Below the pieces are notes generated by a model. The model was given only the letters and a program-made list of their open reading frames with translations, did not search any database and was not told the DNA's origin. From contig CAIURC010000186.1 of NCBI GenBank assembly GCA_903901425.1, positions 1 to 64,000 of the forward strand: 64,000 nucleotides of DNA, given 5' to 3'. Shown here in pieces: positions 37,701-52,700 of this stretch (position 1 is its first letter; each line of letters starts with the position of its first letter). The stretch is from an uncultured Spartobacteria bacterium (GTDB lineage Bacteria > Verrucomicrobiota > Verrucomicrobiia > Chthoniobacterales > Chthoniobacteraceae). Both the position numbers and the translations under genes were made by a program.

Positions 37701-40700
37701 ACAGCGCAACCGCCCTCTCCTTCCTCGGCACCGAGGTTGTGGTCAACCAGGACACCCGGTTTGGCTGGAACTTCGCCACCCTCGGCAAACTGACGGTGAA
37801 CGGCCCCACCAACAACACGTTCAACACCCCGACGGTCATTGGAAACCTCTCGAACGGCGGGTTCTTTGTGGCCGGTGCCACCACGCTCAACGGCCCCACT
37901 TCCATCTTCACCGCCAATGGCAGCGACGGCTGGCTCCAAGGCGGGCTCACGGGTACGGGCGCCCTGCAAAAATGGGGGGACGCTGCTCTGCAGATCGGCG
38001 GCGATTCCTCCAGCTACAGTCAGCCCATCACGGTTAACCGTGGCACCCTGATCTCAATGAACGGCTCCACCCTGAAACCGTTCGGAACCGGGCCCATCAC
38101 GGTCAACCCCGGTTCGGTCATCGGCATTACAGCCCCCTCAAACGTCAACCCAGGGCAGCTCACCATCAATACGGACGGGTCCGGCGTGGGCGTCCTGAAC
38201 ATGCAGTACGTCGGCGCGCTTCCCAGCGTCACCTGGAACAGTTCGCTTTCCACAGCCGACGGTGTGATCGCCATCGACGTGGTCGGCTACAGCACCCCGC
38301 TGAATCTGGCCACCGCTTCGCCGAACGGCAGACTGTTCCTTGGCGCAGGCGCCTTCAACCAAGGAGCTTCCTACACCGCTCCCACCCTCGGAGTCGGTGC
38401 CAACAACACCTACCGGATTGGCGGCGGCGGCGGCCAGTTTTGGATCAACAGCCCGGTCCTGACCGGCACCGCCTCCGTCCAGGCCGGTGTGTACACCGCA
38501 GGCCCGCAGGCCCAAGGCATCGCTCCGGACCGCGGCGGCACCAGCATCCTCCTCCTGAACACCCCCAACTCCTTCACCGGGGGACTCACGCTCAACTCAG
38601 GGACCCTGCTCGAGGTCAACCACGAGAACGCGCTCGGCACAGGGCCTCTGATCTTCAACGGCGGCAGCTTGCGGTCCACCGATCAGGGCCTGGTCCGGAT
38701 GACTCAGGTGATGAACATCCCCAACGAGGTGGTTCTCCTTGGAAACGCCGATTTCCAGAACCGCGGAACCAATGCCAACCTGATCCTCTCCGGTCCGGTG
38801 CGCCTGTCCTCCAGCGCATACGGCACCGCGGAGGGCGCCGCCCGCACCATTTTCCAAAATAATCCCGTCAACCGCGTCATCCTTTCCGGCACTGTTTCCG
38901 ACGGCACCGGCACGACGTTCAACCATCTCCTTAAAAACGGGGCTGGGGTGTTGGAGCTCCGCGGAACCAACACCTACACCGGGATCACCCAAGTCGACCT
39001 CGGTACGCTCCTGATTGGCAGCGATGGCGCGATTCCGGTCGGCTCGCAGGTGCTCATGAACAACACCGGCCTTCTGGCCGTGTGGGATCGGAACTACACG
39101 CTGAACAACGACGTGACGTTCAACTCCATCACTGCCGGGTTCAGTGTGGGCACAGCCCGGGTCTTGACCCAGTCTGTTTCCAGCAACATCGCTGGTCTGA
39201 CCCTAAACAAGATCGGGGACGGCACCCTGCGCCTCCAGGGCAACAACAGTTTCAGCCTGATGAACATCACAGGCGGCGTGGTCGAGGTTTCCGCCAATGC
39301 CAACCTCGGCGATACCCAGCTCGGTGGGGGCAACGCCATCACCTTCAACTCGCCCTCGGCCATGATGCCGTACACGGGCGTCCTGAGGGTGACGGAAAGT
39401 TTCACCACCCAGCGCGCCCTGACCATTGCCGCCTCCACCACCGGCGGTTCCACCGGCGGCACCGTGGACATCGCCACGGGCAAAACCCTGATCCTCAACG
39501 GGCCGGTCCAGAGCAGCACGGCCTCCACCTTCGGCATCAGCAAGACCGGCAACGGCACCCTGCTCCTGAACGGGGCCAGCACATGGTCCGCAGCCAACGC
39601 CAGCAGCCCCGCATTTTCCGTCACGCAGGGCACTGTGGTGATTCCGGCTGCAGCAGGTCTCTCCACCAGCGCCAACGCCAATACCGCCTTGAATGGCGGC
39701 ACGCTCGCCCTGATCACGCCGTCCACTGCTGCTGTGACATTCGGGAACGCCAGCAACAACCGGTTCTTTGCGCAAGGCGGCGGCCGGATCCAACTGGCAC
39801 CGTTCGCCGGGGGCCAGTCCACCCTGAACGCCCTTGCTCTGACCCGACCGGCTGGTTCCAACGGCACCCTCGTGCTCGATGTCGGCGCCGGGTTCACCCT
39901 GGGCAGCAACGCCGCGAACGGGGTCCGCGTGATCCCCACCAACCTCTTCAACGAAGGTCTGGCCCGGGCGTCCTCCTTGGTCAACGGCATTTACGCTCCA
40001 GTGTTTGTCGGCAACAGCGGCGGCGTGCCTTTCTTCCTCGCCAACGATGCCACCCACGGTTTGGTTCCCTACGCTGGCGCCACCGCGACCAGCTTCGGGT
40101 CTGCCACGGCCACGAGCATCAACGATTTCACCACGGCACAAAACCTGGCGGCCACCGCTACCACCTACGCCATTCGGACCAACGCCGACATCACGGCGGC
40201 TCCCGGGGCCCTCCTGCGTGTCTCCAGCGTGGGTGCGGCCCTCGCTGGCGGTCAGGGCGGGCTTTTGACCTACGGCACCCCGACATTGAGCGCTCCGATG
40301 CTGTTTGATCCCACGGGCGCTGCCGGCAACGGCAACTCCGGGGAAGGCGTCCTCTACACAGGCGGCACCACGACGTTGTCTGGGACGGTTTTGGCCAACT
40401 CGCTGACCGTGTTCGGGGGCGGCACCACGGTGCTGGCTGGCAACACGGTGGTGCTCGGAGGCCACCAGGCGCTCGGCCTGAACGTCCAGCAAGGCACCCT
40501 CCAGGTGGGTTCCACGGCCGCGGTGCATCCGATGAACACCGCGGTCAACCTGAACCTCGGGGCAAACCTGGATCTGAATGGGAACACGTTTGCCGTTGGG
40601 GTTCTCAACGGGGCATTCAACAATTCCGGCGGCACCGTCGGTAACAGCAGCACAACCGCCGGCGGCACCCTGCTCGTCAACGGCCAGCTCAACTCCACCT

Positions 40701-43700
40701 TCACCGGCCGCATTGTGGACGCGCTCGGTGCCGGCACCCGGACCACCGCCCTCGTCAAGGCCGGTCCTGGCACGCTGACTCTGGCCGCTCCACGGGCGGA
40801 TTCGCCCGAGGCCAGCAACAACACGTTCACGGGTGGCACCTCCCTCTACCAGGGGACGTTGAAGCTCGAGAACCCATTCGCCTTGGGCGGCTTTAATTCT
40901 GCCACACAGCCCGTGCTCAACCTGTACGGCGGCGTTCTCCAGCTCAATGCCGACGCGGGTTCCGTCAACGGAGTCGCTCAGTTCGGCAGCCAGACCGGCC
41001 CGGGCCTCACGCTGAATGTGCTGGGATCCGCCGTGATCAACGTGGACCGGCTCGGCGCCAGCCTCCAGGTGCCGACCACCGGCAACATGATTCAGGTCGG
41101 CGACCTGAACCTGACCAGCCAGACGCTGAGCATCGGCTCCAGCGGCGTACCCAGCCTCCCGCTCACGGGTTCCACCAACGCGTTTGTCACCACCAACGGC
41201 TCCAATCTTGTCACCGGCCTGAACTCCACGGCCGGCTTGTATGTCGGGATGCCCGTGACCAACGCCAATGTCCCGGCTGGCACCACGATTGCCGCCATCA
41301 ATTCCAACAGCTCGATTACCCTCAGCCAGAACGCCACGGGCGGAACGGCTGGGACGCTCAGCTTCGGCAACAGTTCCATTGGAGTCGCGGGCGTTCTCCA
41401 ACCGTCCTCGTTCGGGAATGTCACCACTGTGGCAAACTCGCCGACGGTCACCGTTCCGTCCACCGCAGGGTTCTATGTTGGCATGGCCGTCAGCGGCACC
41501 AACATCCCGTCCAATACCGTGGTGACTGCCATCACCAACAGCACCACCCTCACGCTCAGCCAGAATGCCACGGCCCCTTCCAGCACGGGCGTACTGAACA
41601 CGCTCGCCGCGACTTCCTTCTTCAGCGCTGTCACCACCCGCGTCAATGACACGCTGGTTACGCTGCCCAGCAATGCAACAACGGCCGGATACTACGTTGG
41701 CATGCCGATTTCTGGCGCCAACATTCCCTTTGGTTCCATCGTGACCGAGGTCGGCGGCGGCGGTTCAGCAAACAACATCCGGATCAGCAACTTCGCAACC
41801 GCCACTTCCACCACCGGCGCCATTTTCCCGGGCCAGTCCAATGCCGGGTACGGTCTCCGGATCGCCGGCACCACCTCCGTGCCGTCCACGTTTGCCATCC
41901 TGAACCTGCTCGGCGCCGGCGGCGCCAGCGGCGGCCGGATGGAACTCGCCGGGCCCATCACCGGCTCCGGCAACCTCGTCCGGACAGGGCTCGGCTTTTC
42001 AGAAAACTATCGGAATTTAGTCATCTCAGGGACCAACAACACCGGGTTCACCGGCGGCCTGGACATCCAGAGCGGTGTGGTCCAGATCACCGGCACCAGC
42101 GGCAGCCCGCTGGGCGATGCCAAGGTCCGCGTTTATCCTCAGGCCACGCTCCGGCTGGCCGGGAACGGCAGCCTGAACAATCCCGCCAACCTCACCGTGC
42201 TCGGCACCACCAACACGGTGCCCTACGTCCTGCTGGACGGCGATTTCAATCCCACTGTACTCAACGCCACCAATTTCAGCTCCGCGTTTGGCCAAGTCTT
42301 GGGACTCGGCCGCGTCATGTGGAACACGCCGCTGAACATGGCCACAATCGGCGACGGCCGGGCGTTCCTTGTCAGCGGTGTAGGGGATTCCTATTACCTC
42401 GCACCCACGCTCGGGGTCGGAGCCGACAACACATACCGGATTGCCGGTGGAAGCAGCACTCTGGTCTTTGCCGGCGCCGACAATGTCCTCACCGGAACCG
42501 CCCGGGTCCAGATCGGCAACGAACGCAACAACTGGCAGGGGGGGGTCGTCGGGTTTACCAACATCGTCACGCTCCGGAACTCCAACAACTATTCCGGCGG
42601 CACCCAAGTCACACGCGGTATCACGCTCAATATCGAAACCGGTGCGGCTCCCGGGGGCGGCACCCCGCTCGGCACCGGTCCCGTGGAAATCTTTGGAACC
42701 GTCGCGCTCAGCAACGACCCGCAAGGGTACAATGGCCAGGCCTCATTCTTCAACGCCGCCACCGGCCAGAACGCCAACACCTTCATCCTGCGCCCTGGCG
42801 GCCGGCTCCTGATCCGGGACATGGTGGGAAGCGTCACGATTGCCGGCGGCCAAGGCCGCTGGGCGGATGCCACAGGCCTGGACCTCAATGGTGGCGAGTT
42901 CCGGTTCGACGGCGGGGACAGAATGCAGTCCGTGGAAACCGTGGGCGACCTGACCATCAGCAAGGGATCTTCCGTGACCGTTGCCCGCACCAACACGGGC
43001 TCTGCCACGCTCAACACTGGCACCCTGATCCGCTCCGGGAACGGCACCCTGAGCCTCGCCAGCAACAGCGCCAACCGGATGGGGATCCCGAACGATTCCA
43101 ACACCAACCAGTTTGACCGGTTCACCGTCAACGCCAACTCCCTGCCCCGGGGCGGCACCACAGTGAACGGCCTGGGTGTGGTCAATGGCGGGATGGCCCC
43201 GGTCTGGATCGTGGACGCCACTTCCAACAGCTATGTGGGCTACGATGCGCTCGGGCAGCGGACCGGTTTCCAGCCTCTGCTGAGCACTGGCGCGCCCGTG
43301 GTGGGCACTCTCGAGTACAACCGGCGGTTGACCTCTGCCGGCACGTTCACCGCCGGGCTCACTGCCGGCACGGACATCGTGGACATCTCAGGCGGCGCAC
43401 AGACCTTTGCGGCGGCCGACAACCCCATCATTTATGCCCTGCGCACCAACCAGAACCTGGTTTCCCCGGGCGGCGCTGGCAACACCCTGACACTCGCCTC
43501 CGGCGGGATGCTGTTCTACGGAAACCCCCCCACGGTGAACCCGGTGCAGGCCAGCGGCACGACAGCCTTGGCCGCCGGCAACACGGCTCCGATGACCCTC
43601 AACTTCGGCGCCAACGAAGCCGTCTTGTTCACGGCGGCGAACACCACCGCCACCGTCAACGCCCAGATCACCCAGACGGCGGGTGGCCTTACCAAGTTCG

Positions 43701-46700
43701 GCACCGGGGCGCTGGTGTTGAACGGCAGCAACACCCTCTCCGGGAACATCACCCTCAACCAGGGCGAAACCCGTCTGATCAACCCGGTTTCCGGCTCGGG
43801 CACACCCATCAATTCCGTGACCAACGGACGGACCATCGTGCTCAACGGCGTCACCCTCACGTTGGATGCGCTGGTGGCTGCGCCCTCCGGCCGGGACTGG
43901 CAGATGCCCCACCCTGTGCGCGTCACGGGTTACTCGGACAGCGACATCCTGCTCAATGCGGACTCGTTCATCGGGAACTTTGATGTGAACAGGAACGCAA
44001 CAGGGTTCCAGCAACGGTTCAACAACCTCACCTTTGCGGATCTCGGTCCGAACAGCGCCGCCCGGCTCGATTCCTCGGGCAACATCACCGTGGGCGGCAC
44101 CACCACGCTCTCCCCGTTTACCTCCGTGGTCCGGGTTTCCTATTTCAACAACGGCCAGAACATTTTTGAAGGCCCCGTGGTGGGTTCGGGCAAGCTGGTC
44201 AAGATCGGGACGGCTGTGCTCGGGCTTTCCAGCCCGAACAACACCTTCGGGACCGACAACCAGATCAGCCTTGAAGTCTATCCGGCCGAACGCGGAGACA
44301 ACGCCGGAAGCACCGTGGCCAGTCTGACCCGGACGGGTACCCCGTTCGGCGTCGGCGATGTCCGGCTCCTGCCCGGGTCCAACCTGCGGCTCGCGGATCC
44401 CAGCAACATTTCCGCGACTCAGAAAGTGCTGGCGCTTTCCGACGGACTCGGTCTTTCGGCGGTAGGATTTGCGTTCAACGTCACCCAAAGCCAGTTGGCC
44501 AACCTGCTCGCCACAACGCCCACCGACGGCAAGGTGGCTTTCTCCACCACGGGCGCGCAACTGGGCGGAATCAACCTCGATGCCGGCTGGCAGTACAGCC
44601 CGCTCGACCTCGGTGCACTCGAGACCCAGCTCGGCGGCGGCAAGCTCTGGCTCGGTTCCACCCATTTCACCCGGTACGTCGCACCCAGCCTCGCTCCGGG
44701 GGCGGATGGCGTGTACCGGTTCGGTTCTGGCGGAAACCAGGGCGGTCTGGCGCTGGGCAACTTCATTGTGGCCAACCAGTTGACCGGTCCCAACCGGGTC
44801 GTGATCGGCGCCAACGTGGCCGACAACGGCCCGCTCTCGCAGGGAATGATCAACTCCCAGACCGGAAACGGAACCGCGGTCTACTTCTACAACCGCAACA
44901 ACTACACCGGCGGCACTCTGTTCAATGCGGGGACCGGCGTCACGGTGAACAACAACTTCGCGTTTGGCTCCGGCACACTCACCTTCGCCCAAAACGGCAA
45001 CGTGAGTTCCATCCGGCCCGACTTCGGGGCCGTGAATAACACCGGCTACATCCGGGTCGATGGCAACCTGTTCAACGTGGATCTGATGAACCCGGTGGAA
45101 CTCTTGGGTGACATCCGGTTCCGGGGCGATACAAACAACCGCAACCTCAATCTCCGTGGCCCGGTCAATCTCTCGCCCGGCGGAATCCCGGGAACCCGGA
45201 CCCTGAGCGCAGGAAACGAGGGTGCAGGCTCCCCGATTCTGGCCATTCAGGGCGTCATTTCCGGCGTGCCTGGCAGCAACGTCATCAAGAACGGGAACAC
45301 GGCCTTGCTTCTCACCGGCAACAACACGTTCCAAGGCAGCACCGAAATCGTGGACGGCCAGTTGATGGTCGGCGGCGATGTTTTCCCGAACGTCGCCGGG
45401 CCGCTGGGGGTCTCCAACACCCCGCTCGCCATCACCGGATCCTCCGGCGCCACCGCGCTGATCCTTGCCGGCAACGTCAACTTCGGACGCGACGCCACGG
45501 TGACTGCGGGTGCCAACGCCTATGTGCTGGCCCAGACGGGCTACCGGGCCGAGTTCTCCGGCGGGCTGAGCATCGGCACCTCCGGGGGTGTCGCTTCCGC
45601 GAACACGTTCACCGTTCTCCGCTCGTTTGCACGCAGTGCGAACCAAGCCCCCAGCAGCAACCTGATCGGTGCCCTGGATGTCACCGGGCCCATCACCGGC
45701 CCGGGCGCGCTCCGGATCGGCGATAACACACTCTTCAACAACGTTCCGGACAATGGCGTTGTCCGGCTCTTGAACAGTGTCCACGGATTCGGCACCAGCA
45801 CTTTCACGGGTGGACTCGAACTCCAAAACGGCCGTTTGGTCCTCGGAGCCGACACGCTCTGGACCGGCACGGCCTCGGCTCCGGTGATCCTCTCCGGCGC
45901 CATGGGCACCGGCGCACTGGCATTCGGCACCGGTGGTTCGGACGGCAATAACGACCGGGTGGGCGCCCTCGGCTCCAACGGACTGAACCTGACTCTACCG
46001 TACCTCCTCAACGGTGCACAGCTCACCACGGACCGCAACCTGACCGTCACGTTTGAAGGCCGGGGCAACCTCAACTTCAACCGGACCGGCTACAGCTTCG
46101 ATCTGGGAGCAGGCACCACTGCCGGCAGTGCCCGGCAGCGCAACCTGAACGTCACCACCCAGCAGGGTCTGGTCACCCTGGCGGCCAATCTGGTCACGAC
46201 CGGTTCGATCGGAGCCATCCCCACCAAGCAGGGTCAAGGGATCCTCGTGTACACCGGGTCCAACAACGCCGGAGTCATCAACTCCAGCGCCGCCTCCAAC
46301 CAGTTCCTGTCCTGGCGCTTGGAAGCCGGTTCCCTGGTCGTGGCCAATGACGCTGCGCTCGGCAACAACCTCACCATCGGCGCCGTGACCCGCCAGTCGG
46401 ATGTGCAGCTTGCAGGCGGCACACTCTCTGTGAACGGCACCTTCACCACCGACCACCAGTATCTGCTGGCCGCCAACAGCACCCTGAACGTCACGCAGGG
46501 CAACACCTTTACCCTGCGCGGCCAGAACACCGGAGCCAACGCCACCACCGCCCAAGCTCTCCAAGGCGCGTTTACCCTGACCAAAACCGGCCTCGGCACC
46601 TTGGCGCTCAACCCCGTGGTCACCGGCTCCACCAGTGGCGCCCTCAACTTCACCGGTTCCTCCGCCAACACCGGCCTGACCCTGGGCGGATTTAACCCGG

Positions 46701-49700
46701 GAGCCGTCTCCAGCGCCACCGTCAGCAACCAGCTCAACGCGGTCACCACGACCAACGTGAGCGGCACGCCTTTCCTGGCTGCCGCTGCCGGCAACGTGAT
46801 CACATTGAACGGCGGTCTCCTCGGTCTCACCGGGTCCACCGCGCAGACCATCACCCACACCGGGCCTGTGGTCCTCGGAGGTGGCGGCTACGTCTCCATC
46901 ACGCGGCCAACCACGGGCACCAACGCCCTCACCGCGCTCACCTTCAATGCGGCGGTCAACAAAGGCACCTTGGTGGTCATGGGAACCGACACCACCACCG
47001 CAGGCGCTTTCGGTACCGCCACAGGGACCCAGAAGTTCGTCCTGTCCGGAACCCTGCCGACGGTCACCAATGGCACCTTGGCGACGCCCAACATCGTTTT
47101 GCGCAACCTCGCGGCCAACTCGGATGCGAACTTCGCCTCCGTGATCGCCACACACGGGTTCCAGCTCCATTCGGCCACCACCACCACCAGTCTTGGCGCA
47201 TCTGCGGCCACCAGCATCGCGGACCTCAGCACGGCCACCACCATCGGTGCCGCCTCCGTCGCCGACGCGTTCGACGTCTACGCTCTGCGCACCTCGGCTA
47301 ACCTGGATGGTACCGACTCCACCGACGTGCTCCGGGTCAATAACGGCGGTCTGATCCTGAACGGCTCCACCGCCCCGGTCCTCGGCGGCACCACACCGTT
47401 CACTCTCCGGTTCGGCACCTCGGCGGCTGCAACGGATGCCTATGTCCATGTCCGCGAAGGCCAGGCCGGCACCGCCACCATCGCTGCCGACGTCCAGGCT
47501 CTCGACTTCATCAAGTTCGGCGCCGGGAACCTCCTCCTGAGCGGCACCAGCAACGTGATGGCTCCCACCACCGCCGGGCTCCGCACCCTGTTTGTCCAGG
47601 AAGGCCTGCTCCGGTTCGGATCGGCCGGAGCCGTGCCCACTGGCGGCGCCAACACCACCAACGGCGTCAACCTCATGGTCAACGACACCGGCGCCCTCGA
47701 CCTCAACGGGCTGAGCCTCGCCTTCGGCGGCCTCACCGGCACCGGGTTCGCCACCAACACCGCCGCCGGCGCAGGCACGCTCGTGCTCAACACGGGCCTT
47801 TCCGCCAGCCCCGTGTTTAGCGGCGTGCTGCAGGACGGCGCGGGGTCCCTCGCGCTGGTCAAGGACGGGATTGGCACCCAGACCATTTCCACGCCGCTCA
47901 CCATTGGCAACGGGGTCGGTCAGAACGCATACACGGGCGGAACCACGGTCCGCGCAGGCCAAGTGCTGAGTGCCACGCCACAGGCTCTCAGCACCGTTTC
48001 CTCGCTTGGTACCTTGGTGGTCAACAACCCGCTCGGACTCGGTACCGGCCCGGTCACCCTCGCGGGCGGCACTCTGACGTTCGGCAACTCGGTCAACGTG
48101 GAGGTGGTCGCGGGCCAGGCCGCACAACAGTTCGGATCTGGAAACGGGTACGACATCACCGTGGCCGCACTGAACAACTTCGGGCAGCCCAACGTGACTT
48201 CCATTTTGAGCGGACCCACGGCCAATGCGGCGGCCGCGCTGAACAACCTGAACGTCCAGTCCTCGGCTGTCACTCTGGCAGGGGGCGCTGTTGCTATTGT
48301 CAACCACGGGATCCTGATCAAGGGCACCACCACCTTCAACCAAGCCACCTCCTATCTCTCCGTATCTGCCTCGAGCCCGGGTACCCTCGCCGGGCCCGTG
48401 GTCGCCGGCGGCGGCACAGGCACCCTCCACAAACTCGGTGACGGCGTTCTGGTGCTGGCTGCCAACGGACAGGCGGCTTCCAACGTGGGCAACTGGGTTG
48501 TCAACCGGGGAATGTTGGAACTCCGGGGCGCGCGCGGGATGAACAACCTGCTGGGGGCTGGAGCCACGCTCACCCTCAACGATTCCAGCCTCAATTTCCG
48601 GTACGATGGCGATGGCCAGTACCTGTCTGAGGTCATTGACACGCACCTTTCCAACAACCTCGTCATTGGTTCCACGGCACCCGTCACTTCCGACCAGTTC
48701 CAAGGCAGCCGGAACTCCGTCATCGATTACAGGGGTTTGCTGGGCATCACCTCCTTCCTCAACAACGTCGGGCCTGGTGTCAAAACGGTGGCCATGGGCA
48801 ACCTCACCTTCGGGGGGCCGCTTGGTTCCCCGATCCTGACGCTCAACGGCGATCTCGGTCGCGGCATTGGCAACTACAACGCCCAGTTCAGCGGGATCAC
48901 CCTGACCCGGGACGGGTATCTGAGCCCAACCATCGAAATGACCGTCTCCGGGCCCGTCACAGGGAACGGCACCTTGTACAAGCAGAACTCCAACAATCTG
49001 TACCTGAACGGGGACAGCTCGGCGACCCTCCCGGGCGGGTTTGTCCAGAACGGCGGCACCACCTTCCTCGGGGCACGCTCCGGCGGGTTGTACACCCCCA
49101 GCGAGACCGCAAAGCTCACCTCGGGCAATATCCTCATCCAGCCCGGGACTGCCATCCAGTTCAACTCCACCGGCAACATCCCCGCCAACTGGACCGGGTT
49201 CCTCGATGTCCGTTCCCATGCCCTGAACTACGGCATCCTCCGCATTGCCACCGATGCCCCGCTGTCGGCCTTTAACTTCCGCGTGCCCACCCTCGGTGGA
49301 CCGCAGGATTCGGCCAACTACGTGTATTCCACCGGCCAGGGCTTTGACGGGATCGGAAGGTCCATGGGGGCCGTCGCTCTCAACCTTGCCTCTGTCTACA
49401 CCCAGAACCTCGACATGGCCCGAATCGGGGACGGCATGGCGTTCCTTGGGTCCTCGAACGACGGCCTCCGCACCGAGGGTGTCTACAACGGCACCACGCT
49501 CGGAGCCGGTGCCGGCAACCGGTACCGCCTCGGCGGCTCCGGGGGCACCCTGTATTTCGGCACCAATGGCGCCAGCAATGTGCTCACCGGCACCGCCAGC
49601 CTCGAGGCTGGCACCCCGTTCAACGGAACCATCATTGACAGCATTTCCACCGGCTCGGCCCGCGGCACGACCGTCCTGCTCCAGAACCAAAACTACACCG

Positions 49701-52700
49701 GCGCAACCATTGTGAACCGGGTTGCCGGGCTCGATTTCCGCGGCTCGTTAGCGTCCTCCTCCTTCGAAACGTGGGGCCGTCTCATCGCGGGCGGGCTCGG
49801 CGGCACTTTCGTGAACTCCGCCCAGACCGCAAACCTCGGCCCAGTCACGCTCCGGCCAGGGGGCGAACTCTGGTTGGATTATTCCACCGGCCTGCTCCCC
49901 GTGGGGCAGACTGAGGAAACAGGTGGCCAAGGCCGGTGGCTCAACTCCGCCCCGATCACGCTCGATAGCACTTGGCTCCGGCTGTACGGGAACCGCACCA
50001 TGGACCTCCAGGAAACCGTCGGCACCGTCACGGTGCGTGGCGGGAGCCAACTGTTTGTCCAGCGCGACATCGGCGGCAGGATTGCCGCGCTCCGCATGGG
50101 CGGCTTGGTTCAGGCCACGGATGTCGGGGGGATTTCCGGCAACAACGGCACACTCAACTTCCGGCCTGCTGCTGCGGACGCCAACGGCAACGCCCAGTTG
50201 GGATCGGATGAACGGGTGATGCTGACCGGTGGCGTTGCTGCGGTCCCAGGCGGAATTACCAACGGCATGGTGGCCCCATGGATGGTCGACATGCAAAGCC
50301 TGCAGTTCCTCACCTACCTCCCCAATAACGGCTTCGTCCATGCGGGATACAACCGGAGCCTCGCTGCCTCCACCATCTCCACCAACGGCATGGTCGCCCC
50401 CACCGACCGGACACGGGTCACAGGCAGCCTGACCATCAACAACAACACCACGCTGGAAACCTACGCGCTCCGGCTCGATGACAACGTCAGTATCGCGGCC
50501 CAGACGCCGGGAAGTGCCAGCAACGCCACGCTCCAGATCTGGAGTGGCGGCCTCATCCTCAACCCCCAGAACACGAGCAGCTCCCTCCGGATCAGTCCAA
50601 ACCGGCTGGTGGTCGGGGACGGTGTCAACCCGGCAGACTTCTACGTGTGGGCAAACAGGGTCGGCACGGTGTTCCTCGGGGATTCCAGCAGCACCGCCAA
50701 CGCCCAGAACGCCGGCCAGCTGGTCAATGCCCGGAACCTAATCTTCACCGGGGGTCAGGCAGACAACCCCATCAGCATCCTGGAACTTCAGGCCGACCAG
50801 CAGACCTTTACGGGCAACGTCATCGTCAATGCGGGCAACCTGGTCCTGCGCACCGCCCAAACCGCCGGCAGCTTCAAGCCGGCCGGCGGCCTCAACGTCG
50901 GCACCGGAGCGCGGTCCATGGTGGTCCTGAACAATCCGGGATACGGAACCTCCGGTTTGCCGACCGGTATCCTGTCTCTCAGGGCGGGTGGCAGTGTGAC
51001 GTTCGAAAACGGTCTGGTGATCGGCCAGAACAATTATTACGCACGGATCAGCACCGACCGTGACGGAAGTTCCGCCACCAACGCCAACATCACCCTCAAC
51101 GGCCCCCTCCGGTTCCTCGGATCGCCCGGCGAACAGGGCCAGTCCATCTATTTCCAGAACGGCAACGATTTCGACCTCGCGTTCTCGGGAGTCACCGATC
51201 TCGGTCCGGACGCCAATCAGGTCCATCTGCTGGTAGAGAGCACGAATGCCACCCACATTGTCCGCCTGGACGGCAAGGTGACCTCCACCGGTCTCAACCG
51301 TTCCGCTGCCCTGTTCAAGGACGGCGGTGGGATTCTCGACCTCGCCAATACCGCAGCGGGTCCGAACGATTTCAAGGGCGGCATCACCATGACCGGGGGC
51401 GAACTCCGGATCCGGGCGGTGTCCGGCACCATCGGATCGGGCACGCCATTTGCCCCGGTTCTTCACGGCGGGATCGGCGAAGGGCCGCTCCGCCTGTACG
51501 GTGGCACCACCCGGATCCGGATCGACGGGTCGGACGCCTCGGTGTTTGGGTATGACCGGATTTCACCGGGGTCGGCAGTGGGCGGCAACAGCCTGATTGT
51601 CAACGGACCATCCACGCTCACCCTGCAGCGGCTCACCAACATGGGGACCAGCACGACTTTCACCATGACCGGCAGCAGCAACTCGATCACCGGCCTTGGA
51701 AACTTCGCTTTCCCCGGAACCGCGGGTACTGCAGGCGGGGTGAACATCAGTCTGTATGTGGGGATGCCGGTGACGCATCCGAACCTGCCTGCGGGCACGG
51801 TGATCACGGCGATCAACTCGGACAGCTCGATCACGCTGAGTCAGAACGCCACCGCTTCCCTAACAGGCAGCCCGACTAGTGCCCCGATCATTTTTGGGGA
51901 TCCCACACGCGGCGTGGCGGCCAGCAACAACAGCTCCAACAAACTGGTCACCTTCAAGGATCTGACGATCGGGTCCCACGTGTTTACGTGGTCTGGGGAC
52001 AACACCTACGCGCTGGACATCGCTGGCCCTGTCAAGCTCGTCGGCAACCCGCGGTTTGATTTCGCCGGCCGGGCGGTCTTTAACGGGCCCATGGACGACA
52101 ACGGCGCCAATCTCCGGTTCGACAAGCTCGGCAGCGCCGATCTCTGGTTGAACAACACCAACGCCAACTTCGGGGGCGGAGTGCTGATCACCAACGCCGG
52201 CAACAACGGCTACGGTCATCTCCGGTTCGGCAGCTCCTTGGGCGGCACCAACTACGACGCAAACACCAGCCTCACCGCCACCGCCGGCACCGGCAGGGTC
52301 CGGATCAACCCCAACGCCGGGATTGTTCTGGAATCCCATCTCAACGTAGCGGGCACAGGTCAGCTCCAGATGGTGAGCGCGCCCTCCAACTACTCCATGC
52401 TGATCGTCCGGCGGCCTTATCCTGAACTCAACCAGGCCTACTTTAACAGGGTCCTGACGGCGGATTCCGAGGGCGTTCTTGCACTGGCCAATGACCAGGT
52501 CTATTTCGAGCCGCTCAACATGGCCGCCATCGGCAATGGCCGGTTCTTCCTGGCCGCCACAAACGGCACCGGCGGTGTCGGAGCCCATGCGTGGTACGCT
52601 GCACCCACCTTGCAGCCCGGAGCTGGCAATGTTTACCGGCTGGGCGGCGGCTTTGGACTGTTCCGGTTGGACACTGGATTCAACGGAGATGCCAACAATG

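Noticed and set aside
45995-49690. A 1231-codon antisense frame under the giant gene, and similar ones at 33143-35488 and 43388-45826
   Set aside because: These are shadows of the repetitive, C-ending codons on the plus strand; their translated composition is monotonous (Gly, Val, Glu, Arg) and follows the sense repeats.
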